Assembly (NCBI GenBank): GCA_029204225.1
Contig: CM055092.1
Coordinates: 22,533,669 to 22,597,668, forward strand
Direction: 5' to 3'
Source: Diphasiastrum complanatum
Lineage: Eukaryota > Streptophyta > Lycopodiopsida > Lycopodiales > Lycopodiaceae
DNA length: 64,000 nt
Shown one piece after another: positions 11,431 to 22,551 of this stretch. The notes under the pieces are model-generated. The model ran no database searches and was not told the origin of the DNA. It was given only the letters and a program-made list of their open reading frames with translations. Within the stretch, counting starts at the first letter, position 1. Each line of letters begins with the position of its first letter. Position numbers and translations under genes: made by a program.

Positions 11431-11973
11431 ATCTACCAACCAACACCTACGGAGTCATCACACCAGGAGAGCACTTCACAAAGTAGGTGATAGGTCCACA
11501 ACAGGATCATTTAACCCCACTTGCCTCCCTCGGTCGTCGCACTCAGCCACCATCATCAATTGTGCTTCCATTACTTGTTGCCACCAGAGCAAAGCATTTA
11601 TGCCAAGAGAGCTTTCAACCGGTCACCATCGAGGAGGGGATCTAGAGATTTTCGAGACAACATCCACATGAATCATCCTGGGGTGGCTGGGTTGTCAAAT
11701 TCAAAACTTCCAAAATAGAAAAGGAAAAAGAGTTGGACAACTTGCTAGCTTTGGGCAAGCAACAAGCTTGGTGAAAAATTGTTTTTGAGAGAACTCCAGA
11801 ATCAGTAAGCAGTTATGTGACAAGCCTGAGGTAGTTGAGGGTCAATCCTTTTTATGTCCCGATGCCATAATGTAATAAATGAGAACTTGAATGTGGAGTG
11901 CCATTGGACCACATCATGATCAATTCTCCGAATTGGCCAATCATCCCCTAGCCTTGGCAAGTGGGACATATTA

Positions 11974-12303
11974 GTGGATTTTCAGAGAGCCCTTCATGCA
12001 TATGCGCAAGAGTACCAAATCTTGCCAAATCCGACGGTTACACAGTCAGCTTTGTTTGCAAAAGACTTGGCATGTCTCACATCCGTGTCGTGTAGGTGGG
12101 ATGATTGTTTGCCAACATTGACATTTGATCCAAATAAGCCAATGGCATATGTGCAGGTTCAAGATCAGTTGCCGCTTGCAAGATTGTATTATGAGGTAGC
12201 GATGTTAGGAGGATCTTGGGAAAGGAAATTCATTACCTGGACGACATCCAATTGGTTGTCAGGAGTGCATAAGTGTTTGTTAGCACATGAGTGCTCTCAA
12301 TGA
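11974..12303 (+). CDS. Unidentified ORF upstream of an LTR
   Basis: An open frame of 109 codons that includes WDDCLPTLTFDPN and LARLYYEVAMLGGSWERKF. I do not recognise the family. It ends about 130 bases before a TGTTGG-starting LTR-like segment preceded by a purine-rich tract, so it may be the 3' end of a retroelement polyprotein rather than a host gene. No intron signals were evident. Confidence 0.3.
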   Translation: MDFQRALHAYAQEYQILPNPTVTQSALFAKDLACLTSVSCRWDDCLPTLTFDPNKPMAYVQVQDQLPLARLYYEVAMLGGSWERKFITWTTSNWLSGVHKCLLAHECSQ

Positions 12304-12432
12304 GCCACGCTTGGAGTTTATGGAAAAGTTCAATACCATTTGATCAAGGTCAGGCGTGAGGTGAATTAAAGTTCGAAGTGAATAAATCTCACGAGGTGTC
12401 GTGGGACCGCCACTAGTTTTGGTGGGAGATAT

Positions 12433-12850
12433 TGTTGGAGGGTTTGTGGATGTCCTAATCCTAGTTAATAGGTGAGAGGGATTTGGGACCCTGCATGCGT
12501 AAGTCCAACCCGGTGATGATATAGTTATTTGATTTTTTAGAAGTTAATAAAAGGACTTTAGGTCAAATTGTGGGAATTAAATGTCGCAGGGCATAATAGT
12601 CAAGTTAGTGAATAAAGTGGGTTCTCCTCAATTTCAAAATTCAAATAAGGAGGGAGGTAGGAATTGGCCAATAGGCTTTGAGGCCAAGTGCCCTAGAATC
12701 CACTATAAATAGTGATGTTTTGTAATTCATTTCTTATGTTAAAAAATATTGAAGATAGTCTTGTAAATGGTGCTGATGGTCTATTTCAAACAAAAACAAC
12801 CATAATGGCAACTGATATTATTTGGATCCAATTTTCCAATCCACACATTG
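12433..12850 (+). repeat. Putative LTR (3' or solo)
   Basis: TGTTGGAGGG begins just after GGTGGGAGATAT, which looks like a polypurine tract. A TATA-type CTATAAATAG lies at about 12704, as expected in the LTR promoter. The 3' limit is unclear because the helicase fragment begins at about 12890. Confidence 0.45.
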
Positions 12851-12892
12851 GACAAAAAACATAGGGTCCTCATTTTTTAATACTATTACACT

Positions 12893-13115
12893 ATATATCG
12901 TGCACAAGGTCTCACGATGGAACATGTAATTTTCAACCCTACTGGAACCAACAAACATGGCCAGAGACATATACAGCTCTATCTAGAATACGAAATATTC
13001 TAACTTTATATCTAACCACACCGCTCCATAATCAACATTTGAAAGTCAACACATGTATGCAAACTGGCGCATTCAAATTCCTATCATGGAGCATTTTAAA
13101 AATACACACGTTCTC
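12893..13115 (+). pseudogene. PIF1-type helicase C-terminus, Helentron/Helitron2-like
   Basis: In one frame from about 12893 the translation reads RAQGLTMEHVIFNP, then KHGQRHIYSSISRIRN and LYLTTPL. This matches the terminal helicase motifs of PIF1-like proteins (the (K/R)xQGLTL strand and the Y-x-ALSR motif VI), with the Ala-Leu of ALSR replaced by Ser-Ile. The Rep and earlier helicase parts are absent: sequence upstream of 12890 is LTR-like. An endonuclease remnant follows within about 10 bases, the domain order reported for Helentron-type rolling-circle transposons. A host PIF1 fragment is the alternative but would not explain the endonuclease. Confidence 0.6.
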
Positions 13116-13600
13116 ATTGAATCTTTAAACATTGTCTCACTACAAAAACATGAAATTGAGATTTTAGCATATTACAATCTTATGAGCTCAAATTTCTTGT
13201 ATTTACAAGAAACCAAAAACCACAATCAGGCATCATAAATCACCACCAATTTCCATGCCATACAAAATTAGTACTTCTCTGGCACAACCATATACTATGA
13301 CTGCAGCCAACAATTACATAGTTATGACATACACAATACATATGTTGCAGAAATTATCAAAGCTTATTTCAATGTGGAACAAACCATATAGTACGATTGT
13401 ACTTGCAGTGTATCAAAAATTGAACTCAAATATAATGTGTTTGTTGAATATAATAGAGGATATATTACAAAGTACATCCACAGACATGCCAACAACCATT
13501 CTTGGAAACTTTAATATGCTTGCTTGCAACAACCATGCCAACAATCTTAATACATTCATGCAAAAACATTGTTTTGAACAAACTATTACGTACTATGGAA
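13101..13600 (+). pseudogene. AP-like endonuclease domain remnant (EEP fold)
   Basis: The first frame (13053-13235) has SLNIVSLQKHEIEIL and LYLQETK, the N-terminal endonuclease signature with the metal-binding Glu in LQETK. A second frame from 13255 has STIVLAVYQ, then TTILGNFNMLACNN and HCFEQTIT, corresponding to the central GDFN motif with its catalytic Asp changed to Asn. The domain breaks off at about 13590, where an unrelated hairpin begins. Non-LTR retrotransposons and Helentrons both carry this fold. The helicase end directly upstream favours a Helentron-like source. Confidence 0.65.
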
Positions 13601-13730
13601 TGGGCCAGGCACATGCCATTCTGCCCGGTTCAGCTTTCCAAAAATTTTAGGCTCAGGCCTCACCTAAAATTTTTGGAAAAGCTGAAGCGCGTAGAATGGC
13701 CTGTGCTCGGCCCATTCCATTGCGTAATGG
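13584..13730. repeat. Imperfect 67-bp-arm inverted repeat
   Basis: Left arm 13584-13651 and right arm 13663-13730 pair with scattered mismatches, including TGGAATGGGCC opposite GGCCCATTCCA and CCAAAAATTTTAGG opposite CCTAAAATTTTTGG, around an 11-base loop. The mismatch pattern resembles a MITE or a microRNA-type fold-back more than a fresh duplication. It interrupts the endonuclease remnant. Confidence 0.8.
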
Positions 13731-13739
13731 AGTCTTTGA

Positions 13740-14540
13740 CTTTTCTACATGCCATTAATAAACCATAATCTGCAATCTGACTTTTTTTGGACCATTCAGC
13801 AACTGCCACATGGCAGACTGGCGCAGACTGATGCGTTTGTTTTTGTTTTTCGAATTTTTTTTAAAAACCCAGTGACATTTTCTGCTTTTTAAAAAGCCAG
13901 ATAAAGGGGCATAATCGTCACAAAGAATCTTTTACCACACCAACAACATTATAAGGAAGCCAATTAGATCATGTATGCACAAATGCACACAACTTGAAAA
14001 GCCTTCACGGAGTCGCACACTATTATTGGAGTGACCACTCACCAATTTATTACCAATGTAGCGACCCAAATATCATGCACGAGGTTTCTTGATCAGTCAC
14101 GACCAAGCCTCCTTCAACGCGCTTCCACTGCTAAAGGTATTGTTGCTTCTCATGCAACTCAAGATAAAGAGTTCGATTATTGTCATCGCGCGCGCTCCTG
14201 GAAAGAACTATGTGAACTTGCGCATGATTCGTGATGAAAGTTCAAGGATGTGGTGCCTCACTCACTTGTAAACTTGCAACTACCCTACATGCACTCCTTT
14301 GTACTCAAGATTCTATGCTGGTTTTGTAAACTTCTCAGATGATTTAGTTTGAATGCTGTTCTGGAAACTTCTCAGATGTTGTAGGGATAGGAATAGATTT
14401 TTAGGGTTTAGCAATACAGAGAGTGTGAGTGTTCAGTAGAATGGATCGCATGCGAGATGATGGAGTGTCTGGTTTCGATTATATCTTTCTCGTTTTCCAT
14501 GTAGTAGATTTAGGATAATTCTTGTGGCTACATTCTCATA
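13740..14540. other. Intergenic, upstream of the PPR gene
   Basis: Only short frames are present and no TE motif is evident. The part from about 14300 to 14559 would hold the promoter and 5' leader of the PPR gene. No clear TATA box can be assigned. Confidence 0.5.
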
Positions 14541-14559
14541 GATTTAGAATTTTTCTATA

Positions 14560-16765
14560 ATGCCACATGTAGCTTCTTCCTTCCTAGCCATGTCCCTTTT
14601 GAATGGTTTTACGAACTTTTCTTCTGTATCTCGCATTTCGGATGGACTCTCTTTGTGGAAGAGTTTAAAAGATGTGGTAGAGCACAAAGATAATAGCTCC
14701 TTAATGATGTTTAGTGCTCCACCTGCAACAAACGCCACCTCGGCACAGGCAGCTCGTCTTACTCAAAACCCTAAGGAGAGCATTGAGACCTTGGAAACTG
14801 GAAGCTGGAAAAGAGCGTCTAAGAATACCGCGGAGGTGATTCAGAATCTGGAACAGCTCCGGGATGAAGACTTGAGGATGGAGTTGATTAGAAAGTCTCG
14901 AAGGCTGCTCCCCCGAACTGTTTTGGAGGTTTTGACTGATAGGATTCATAGTAGACAATGGCAATCCGCCTTGAAGGTAAAGAATCATTTCATGAATCAT
15001 GCAAAGCTTTTATAATCTATTATGAAATCTGCAAGCAAGAAGCAAAACGAAGGATTGCCTATCTTTCCCAAAGGAAGAGTTCTGCTACCGTTAGGGTTTC
15101 CCCAAAGCAGAATTTCTGCTTCTTTAATCTTACATGCTTGGATGTTTGAATGAGATCAAATTTCAAGATCCCCATCATCTACCACAGTATTCAGCCAGAC
15201 ATTTTGGTGGCAACCTCATTGATTGTAGTTTTGATGCCCTCAAAATCCTGAGCCTTTGTGGATGGCCAAAAGCTTGCAGACGTTTTTTGCTATCACAAAT
15301 CAAGCCAAATAACTCACATTTCGGCAGATTATGGGAGTTACAGGCAGGTCCTTTCGCCTCGCAGCCACTGCACTTCAACGAGAGGACCAGCCAATAATAT
15401 CCATACTATGCCTTAGAGTGAACATTATCTAGTTCTTAAAGGTTTGTCCATAGCAAGTGTTTATTTTTCTGTAGGAGTTCCCGCTTTTACAAGGATTTTT
15501 GCTTCTTTTATGTATGATTGTATGAAGCATCTTCAGGCTCATAAAAATACTTGCAACATGTTGGTACTGTATCTGTCAGTGTATCATTTAAATCAATCAT
15601 GCTATTGATATTGTATGCTCGGTTCAGGAGGTATTTCAGACCTCCATTTTTGGGCTTGTGGCAGGTCTTTGATTTGTTGAGGGAGCAAGAATGGTACAAA
15701 CCCGAGCCAGGAACATACATTCAACTCTTTGGAATGCTGGGGAGATGCAGGCAGCCTGGAAAAGCATTTGTTTATTTTGAAAAGCTCCAGGAAGATGGCT
15801 GCAAGCCTTCTACAGAGGTCTACACAGCACTTCTTTCGGCTTGCACTCGGAGTCGGGACCTAGATAACGCTTGGATGCTGTTTGAAAAGATGAAGCTCGA
15901 TGCTAGGTGTTCTCCAGATGTGTTTACATACAGTCTGATGATGAAGGGATGCTGTGAAGCCGGTTTTCACAATCGAGCAATTGAATTATTCAAAGAAATG
16001 CACAGATCAGGTGTCTCCCCTAACGTGGTTATTTACAATACGCTAATTGATGCTTTTGGAAAAGCCGGCAAGCTTGTAGAGGTGGAAGAATTATATTCTA
16101 TGATGCTGGAGCATGGAGCTTGCAAACCAGATGTATGGACTCAAAATAGCATTATCAGAAGCTTTGGTAGAGCTGGAAAGATTGATAAGATGGAGGAATG
16201 GTTTCAGAATCTAACAAATATGGGGCTTCAGCCTGATGTGGTTACCCTTAACTGTCTCATGGATGCATATGGCAAAAAAGGAAAGTTTCAGAAGATGATT
16301 GCAGTTGTGAACTACATGCACAAATACCACTATAAGCTGAACACGATCACGTACAACACACTTCTTGATGCTTATGGCAGAGCAGGAGAAATTGAGCAAA
16401 TGGAACAAACATTTCATATCATGAAATGTAAAAGTGTGAAGCCTGATTCGGTTACCTTCTGCACTCTTCTCAATGCTTATGGCAAGAAAGCACTCAGGAA
16501 TATGGTTAAAAAGGTGTGGCTACAGTTGGAAAATTGTGATGTGATACCAGATTCTGCTGTCTATAATGCTGCTATGGATGCGTATAGAAGAGCTGGAACC
16601 ATCACTGACATGGAAAGTATTTACCAAGCAATGATTATAGCCCGATGCCAACCTGATGTTTTCACTTACAACATCATGAATTTAGCTTATCAGAGCCAAG
16701 GCATGGACGAAAGAGCTGAGAGACTACTGCTACAATTTCAAGGTAATGGTTGGAGTATTACTTGA
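14560..16765 (+). CDS. P-class pentatricopeptide repeat protein, two exons
   Basis: PPR proteins are helical-repeat RNA-binding proteins acting mainly in plastids or mitochondria. Exon 1 is 14560-14976, ending AAG|gtaaag; exon 2 is 15665-16765, starting ag|GTCTTT. The joint is in phase and gives 505 codons plus stop. After a Ser-rich N-terminus that could be an organelle transit peptide, the protein has about nine 35-residue repeats of P type, with recurring motifs such as CKPSTEVYTALLSA, PDVFTYSLMMKG and LNTITYNTLLDAYGRAG. The overall pattern (short WQSALKVFDLLREQ-WY start, then repeats) resembles the plastid PPR group around Arabidopsis EMB2750, but that is from memory. Met codons at 14560 and 14590 are both possible starts. 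A possible donor CAAG|gtaatg at 16742 leaves open another 3' exon. No E/DYW editing domain was seen. Confidence 0.9.
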
Positions 16766-17436
16766 GAGTTGAGACTAAATTGGAAGTCATGGTCTCTTCT
16801 TTCAATTTTTGTGATTATATCTATTTTTTTCTTGTATGTCCTCTTTGGTGTGGAAGAGTCAAACTTTTCTTCTCATGGAGAGGAAAGGAGGACTTCACCA
16901 ACACTAACGTGCTCTATTGTAGATGGGATTGCTTAACATCTTCTAAAGTTATGCAATTGGGGAGCATAAACAGTCTTGTCATGGGCGTGAATTTCTTAAT
17001 AGAGCCTTGAAAATCTAAAGCAAGATTATTTCCTGGACCAATCAAGATGGAGGTGATAATGTTTATTAAGTTTGTTTCTGCTTCAACAACTAATGGTTTC
17101 GCAAATCCCTCACAAGTCATTAAGGAGCTACTAGGTTTTTTGGGGGTAATGAGGAATTCGGCCTCTTGATGTAGTTTTGCTTGACTGAAAACCTTCAAGT
17201 TTGTATCTTAATGGTGCATGTTATTATTGAAATTGGTCCTCTTGATGCATTCTTTTTGAAACTATTGAAGATTGTGTCCGACAACATCCACTTATCGAAA
17301 AGGAAGTTCATGGGAAAGAAACGTAAGTGTTGGAATCCGACATTTTTTTAATCTGTTGTAATTCGACATCCCTTATCATAGTAGAAATATCAAATCAATC
17401 AGGCCGTGGATTGATGATCTGGATGTCGAAAACCGA
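16766..17436. other. No gene; AT-rich sequence 3' of the PPR gene
   Basis: Short frames only. It probably includes the 3' UTR of the PPR gene. The last 110 bases carry GGAATCCGACAT-type words that recur in the adjacent CACTA-like element, so the element may extend further left than annotated. Confidence 0.5.
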
Positions 17437-17707
17437 CACTACAAAATGTCCGTTGGATTCCAACATTGAGGTCATCAATCCAAGACAAAATAAATGCCAC
17501 TTGGCTGCTAGCTGTGCTGTCGAATCTTGACAAAAACATTTTCTGTCGGATTTGACATATTGTACAGTTTATTTGCTCACTTTACGAAAGCTGTTGGAGT
17601 TGGTTATCAGGGACCTTTGTCAGATTCCGACGCGTCAAAGTTTGACAAATTCTAAAATAATTTGAAATCCGTCGGAAGCAAATGTTGGAATCCATGTTTT
17701 GTAGTAG
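17437..17707. mobile_element. CACTA-type MITE, about 271 bp
   Basis: The left end is CACTACAAAATG. The right end, reverse complemented, is CTACTACAAAACATGG. Both are followed by GGATTCCAACATT, giving inverted ends of about 30 bases with a short gap. The inside repeats TGTCGGA/TCCGACG-type words, as in the subterminal regions of CACTA elements. No transposase is encoded and no convincing 3-bp target duplication was seen. Confidence 0.65.
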
Positions 17708-19204
17708 AGCATATTATCTAATTTTTTCCATAGTTCAATTTTCATTAAATCTTGAGTAGCAGCTATGATGTCTTTCCAAACTGAGTAATGAATCTTAGAT
17801 GGTTTTCATGAATGGTTAGATAAGAATCTTTGTGCCAATGCTTGGCTTACAAGGTCCATTTACTATTTTTTTTGAAAGCAAAGTCCTATATTTTAACATG
17901 TCTTTTATGAAGGCCTGCTTTAGATAGAATATCTTCTAATATAGAAATAGCCTCCTCGGAAGATGATTTGGCTTATTGCTCCAAGCATATAATATGTGAC
18001 AATACACAAGCTTTTCTATTATCCTAACTTCAACGTGGAGAGTGCAAATATGCACATTTTGTAGAGGAATTGGTAGAATGGATTTCCAATATTCTCTTTG
18101 TCTCTTGCTATACTTGTATTGTTGGTAATGTCATTTGGTGATTTCATGCAATATAAACATGAATGTTTGGAGGTTGCTACATGGGAAACATTAAACATAC
18201 ATTTTAAAGGTTTCAAATCACCAACCAGATGCCACTTTACCTTGTAAGTCTCCTATTTCAGGTACATTGAAAAGCTCTCCATCCATATGCTCTTTGATGA
18301 TTTTGGGATATGTTGTTTTGCTAAACACCCATGACATAATGTCATGATTTTCTTTTAAAACATATCAACAAATGATAATAATATTAAATCCATATAGAAT
18401 GTATAATGCCTGAGTTTATAAAAAATCATACTTCAAAGGTTGCCAATTTATGACATTCTTAGACTGAACACTAAAATTGAGATCTCTTTGATTGTTTGTC
18501 TTTTGAAGTGCTTCATTCATGAGTCTTACACTCACTCTCTCTATTTTGTCATTTAATAAGTTCTAATTCATTCAACTTATCTTATCGTTTGTTTTTTCTA
18601 TGAAAATATTATAGAAATCTACAATATATTTAAATAACATATTTATATCTATTAATGCATGTATATGAAATGGAACATCGATAATTTTTTGCATTTTTCT
18701 ATTCAACACATCATTCTCTCTTTCGATTTGAAATGGTCATGAAATAGGAAATTGTTTCAATGCTAAGAGCTTCTTTGATAATCTTAAATATAGTGACATA
18801 AGCATCTATGCTTATTTTAGCAAAATCACATGCTCTTTTGAGTATAGTATTGTCAAGTGTTTTTCGTACTTAAATAGTTAATGCTTCAACAATTTTTGAC
18901 TTAGCACGATTGTTTTGATTATTTGTCATCAATGATTCAGATGGAGCCCAAAGACTTGTATAGAAGCATTGTCTTTTACATTTTGATTTCCAACCAATGC
19001 AAATCTATCCAAAAAATTACATGATCAATATCGTAATCATGCAAAAACAACTGAATTTTTGAAGTAGAAAAAGAAACCAAAAGCTAGCAAATGAAACGTT
19101 ACTTGAATGCATATATTTTCTTTCTTCGATAGCTTCTCATTGATGACAAACTTTGAATATTTGTGTTGATCACTTAGTTTTTTTAATTTTTACATATCGT
19201 TTGT
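17708..19204. other. AT-rich intergenic DNA without recognised features
   Basis: Only short frames, no repeat ends and no coding motif. It ends where an LTR fragment begins. Confidence 0.5.
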
Positions 19205-19370
19205 TAAAGTACAATACTTTAGGACTCTAAATGGATCTACACAAGATCCACAAGAGTGATTGGATGTTTGTTAAACAATCTATTGCAAAAACTAGACACA
19301 AAAATTGATCTAGAATAGCAATTTTGCACTTAACAAGCAAGCACAATCATTAAGCATTGAGCAAATAGTG
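19205..19370 (-). repeat. LTR 3' portion of the 44415 copia family
   Basis: It matches the last 160 bases of the LTR at 44415-45115 in reverse orientation, sharing AAAGTAC-ATACTTTAGGA, GATCCACAAGAGTGATTGGATG and AAACTAGACACAAAAA. It follows directly on the RNase H end of a minus-strand copia copy, so the first part of that LTR is deleted. Confidence 0.75.
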
Positions 19371-20045
19371 ATGAGCAATCTCGATGTATTTGCTCTTGCA
19401 TGGAATGTATGATTGGTTGTCACAATAGATCCAAGGTATTTCCTCGGCCCTAACTTGAAGCTCCACCAAAAGCCTTTTGAGCCATAAGACCTCCTTGCAT
19501 GGTGATGTCAAGGCCTTATACTCGGATTCTATGGAAGATAAGGAAATTGTATCTTGCTTTTTGGAAAGCCATGATACTATTCCATCACATAAGAAAGTAA
19601 CAAATGCACTTTGTCAGGCTTGCAAAATTCGAACCACTTTGTCACTTGCAAAATTCGAGTCACTATAGGCTTTTAATCCAAGATTAGTCCCTTTGTAGAA
19701 TATGCCAAAATTCCTAGTTGATGAGATATATCTTAGGACTCTTTTGGCCTTTTTTCAATGTGACACCAAAGGACTTGGCATGAATTGGCTTAATTTTCCA
19801 ACACTATAACTAAGATAAGGTCTAGTTATAGTCAAATAAATTAAGGAGCCTATAAGACTTCTATACAGTGATGTCCTCAAAGGATGCTTCATCACCATTA
19901 TTAGATGCTTTTACATGTTGCTCCATTGGAGTCTCAATGTCTTTACAATTCTCATTCCAAATCTATCTAGGATGGATGTAGTATACTTAGATTGACAAAT
20001 GAAGCTAAAATCCAATCCTCTTACTTCACCATCAACTCATCGCCA
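19360..20045 (-). pseudogene. Copia RT C-terminal part and RNase H remnant
   Basis: Reading leftward, the fragment starts near the IETPMEQHVKAS segment and ends with SLSSIESEYKALTSPCKEVLW and IPWIYCDNQS before a stop at about 19357. Several frameshifts break it. It is closely similar at nucleotide level to 36480-37100 (same GGAAAGCCATGATACTA and AGTCCCTTTGTAGAATATGCC-like words), so both descend from one family. Confidence 0.8.
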
Positions 20046-20215
20046 TCATTGAAACAGGTCAACACCATCACCACATCGATTCTGTACCTCCCGTAATCGA
20101 CGCTTCAGATATAAGCAACAATGCAGATCCACAATCCAACAAAACCAATAGATTGTCGGCAAAGTGAAGCTCCTTAGACGAGCAAATATGGGCATTTTGC
20201 CAGAGATCCCTAGTA
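20046..20215 (-). other. Unidentified insert within the copia cluster
   Basis: About 170 bases between the pre-integrase segment and the RT/RNase H remnant do not read as any copia domain. In one minus frame they give NLLVLLDCGSALLLISEAS. It may be a filler captured when the two copia fragments were joined. Confidence 0.35.
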
Positions 20216-20600
20216 ACTTTGAAAGACCACCAACTTCCATATGGCTTCTTATGTGACTTGGCAATAGCACATGCCTCACATGGCTTGATCTCCTTGGATA
20301 GTGATTTTGGCAAGCCAATAGCCTTGGCCTCTTTGACCATAGAATACATAGATTTGTAATTGGGATGGCCCAATCTTCTATGCCATAGATCCTCCTTGGA
20401 AAGCTTGGTCACATATGTAACATCACAAGAATTTGGACTTTCTCTTGGATCCAATTTGTAGATGCCTCCAAATCTAGATCCATGTGTAAGGACCTCATCA
20501 TCTTTTGTGCTCACACAAGTGTCAATATGGAATTTAACATCAAGGCCATTATCAAGTATTTGGCCAACACTTATAAGGTTCTTTTGGAAAGATATGATTT
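20216..20600 (-). pseudogene. Copia pre-integrase (zinc) segment, out of order
   Basis: The minus-strand translation reads THGSRFGGIYKLD, then KEDLWHRRLGHPNYKSM and CEACAIAKSHKKPYGS, which is the HHCC zinc region just ahead of the integrase core. It lies downstream of RT in this copy, although it belongs upstream of integrase. The joint with the RT fragment is near 20600, after an FIDEIKSYLS-like segment. Confidence 0.85.
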
Positions 20601-21135
20601 GATTTCATCAATAAAGCTCTCATTACTTCCTGTAATAATCAAATCATCAACGTAAAAAACAATGAACACTATATCTGAATCTTGCCTTAGAATGTAATGA
20701 TTAGGATCAGCATTACTCTTTACCATTTTCCTTCACTTGAAGTGTTCATCAATGCAAGAGTACAACGCCTGTGGTGCTTGCTTCAATCCATAAATGGCTT
20801 TGTGGAGCTTACAAACAAGATGCTCTCTCCCTGGCTCAACAAATCTTTGAGGTTGTATTAACTAAACCTCTTCATCCAACACTCCATTAAGAAAAGCAGA
20901 TTCAACATCCATTTGTTGGATCTTCCAACCATAGAAAGCAAAAATAGCAATGATAGAACGTATAGTTACCATCTTAGCTATGGGTGCGAAGGTTTCCAAC
21001 AACCAATCATGCTTTATACTTGTTGAGTTGCCCATCCGTTCCATATTTGACCTTATAAATCTGTCTTACCATCAAGTAGCTCAACCAAGTTCCACGTCCT
21101 ATTTTTCGATATGGCTTCCATTTTTGTTTCTATAG
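20600..21135 (-). pseudogene. Copia reverse transcriptase fragment
   Basis: Motifs in order on the minus strand: LLETFAPIAKMVTIR, then IQQMDVESAFLNGVLDEEV, an in-frame stop, then KLHKAIYGLKQAPQALY and FYVDDLIITGSN near 20650. The catalytic YVDD is intact but the frame is broken and the C-terminal half of RT is missing. Confidence 0.85.
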
Positions 21136-21950
21136 TTGCATGCCACTCCTTGTGCTCCTTTGCTTCGTCAAAGTTTTTGGTTCTTGAGCCTTGAGCATAG
21201 AACCCATTAGGGCTAGATTCATCTCTAATCTTGCAGGAGGTTTTCGATTTCTATTTGACCTTTTAAGCTCTCCCTGCTCGCTAGATTTGGAAGTGTCTCC
21301 CTTCTTTGCATCACCTGTGACTAATAAGTACCATTTAGGTACTCTCTTGGGAACTTCAACATCAATCGTGCCTTTGTCTATTTGATCTTCCACATCAAAA
21401 TCCACTTCCTTCTTGACATTTACTTTTGCTTTCTCATCAAAAGGTTTAGTGATTGCTTCAGTTTGTTCACCTTGACCCATCTCGTCAAATGTAGCATCCC
21501 TAGAAATCACAAGATTATGTGCATTCATGTCATACATCTTGTATGCCTTGGACTTCTCATCATATCCAAGGAAAATACACCTGATAGTTTTACATCCAAT
21601 TTGCTTCATTTCTCATCAGGAATATGAGCGTAAGCATCACAACCAAATACTCTCAAATGAGAAATATTAAGTTTCTTTCCAGTAAAAGATTCATGAGGTG
21701 TCTAACCTTCCACGGATTTTTTAGAGCACCGATTCAGGATGTGCGTAGCTGTGCTGTGCTACAAGCTTCTACCCAAAAGGTATTTGACTTGCTTTTGAGT
21801 AGCGCCCTTGCCATCTCAACAATGGATCTGTGGTGAATAAGGTGTTGTAGTCTGACTCTTCATCCCTTGATCTTTGCAAAAATCAATAAATTCTATCAAA
21901 AAGTACTCACTATGAAAATTATTGATCCAAAACACAACTAATTGATCTAT
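21130..21950 (-). pseudogene. Copia integrase C-terminal part and linker
   Basis: The fragment starts with FCKDQGMKSQTTTPYSP, loses the segment that should carry the catalytic Glu, then continues through EMARALL, HLRVFGCDAYAHIPDE and IRCIFLGYDEKSKAYKMYD to NRNRKPPARLEMN. Stops and frameshifts occur between 21620 and 21840. It joins the RT fragment without a gap, so 20600-21950 is one piece of one copy. Confidence 0.85.
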
Positions 21951-21959
21951 GATCTTGGG

Positions 21960-22551
21960 CCGATTTGGTATGCACATCTAGATTTAGTCACAAGATAGAA
22001 TTTATCAAAATTAGCATGCTAGAATTGCATAAATCACTAAGATCTTATCATGAACATGAAAATACAATATGGTATTGTCCATGTCCGTACAACAGCAGCA
22101 ACAGGCTGTCCTTCACACGTGTGGAACCTATATCAACCATAAAATCAACATTCTACACATAGAAAGATATCAAGAGATAAACAAAAGAAATGGACATAGA
22201 AACTCAAGAAATGAATTCTCCATATGAAATGGGAATGTTCTCCACACTAGTACTACTATTTATAGCTTTCAAAATGTCATTTGGCCACTTGTTAATAGTA
22301 TGCCCCAAAATGACAACTTCTAGGTGCTTAACCAAAAACCTAGAAAAACTAGTCCAAATGCAATATGTACTAAAATTAGCCAATTAGAATGGGTCCAAAC
22401 ACAACCTTATCCACTTATCTACTTGTCAAAAATAGTAGAACCACTATTTAGGCCTTTATTGACAAGTATGAAACTATCTCTAACTTGAGATTTCATTTTG
22501 GCCTCCAAAAATACCAAATAAAAGAACCAAACTAGTTGACAACTTTTCACA
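21960..22551 (-). repeat. 3' LTR of the copia copy at 22547-23393
   Basis: It follows the RNase H stop and a GAGGGAG purine tract on the minus strand. It has a CTATAAATAG promoter-like box near 22257 and a palindromic CACACGTGTG at 22113-22122. A fragment of the same family is at 11090-11430. The right border in minus orientation (near 21960) abuts another copia copy and is approximate. Confidence 0.75.
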
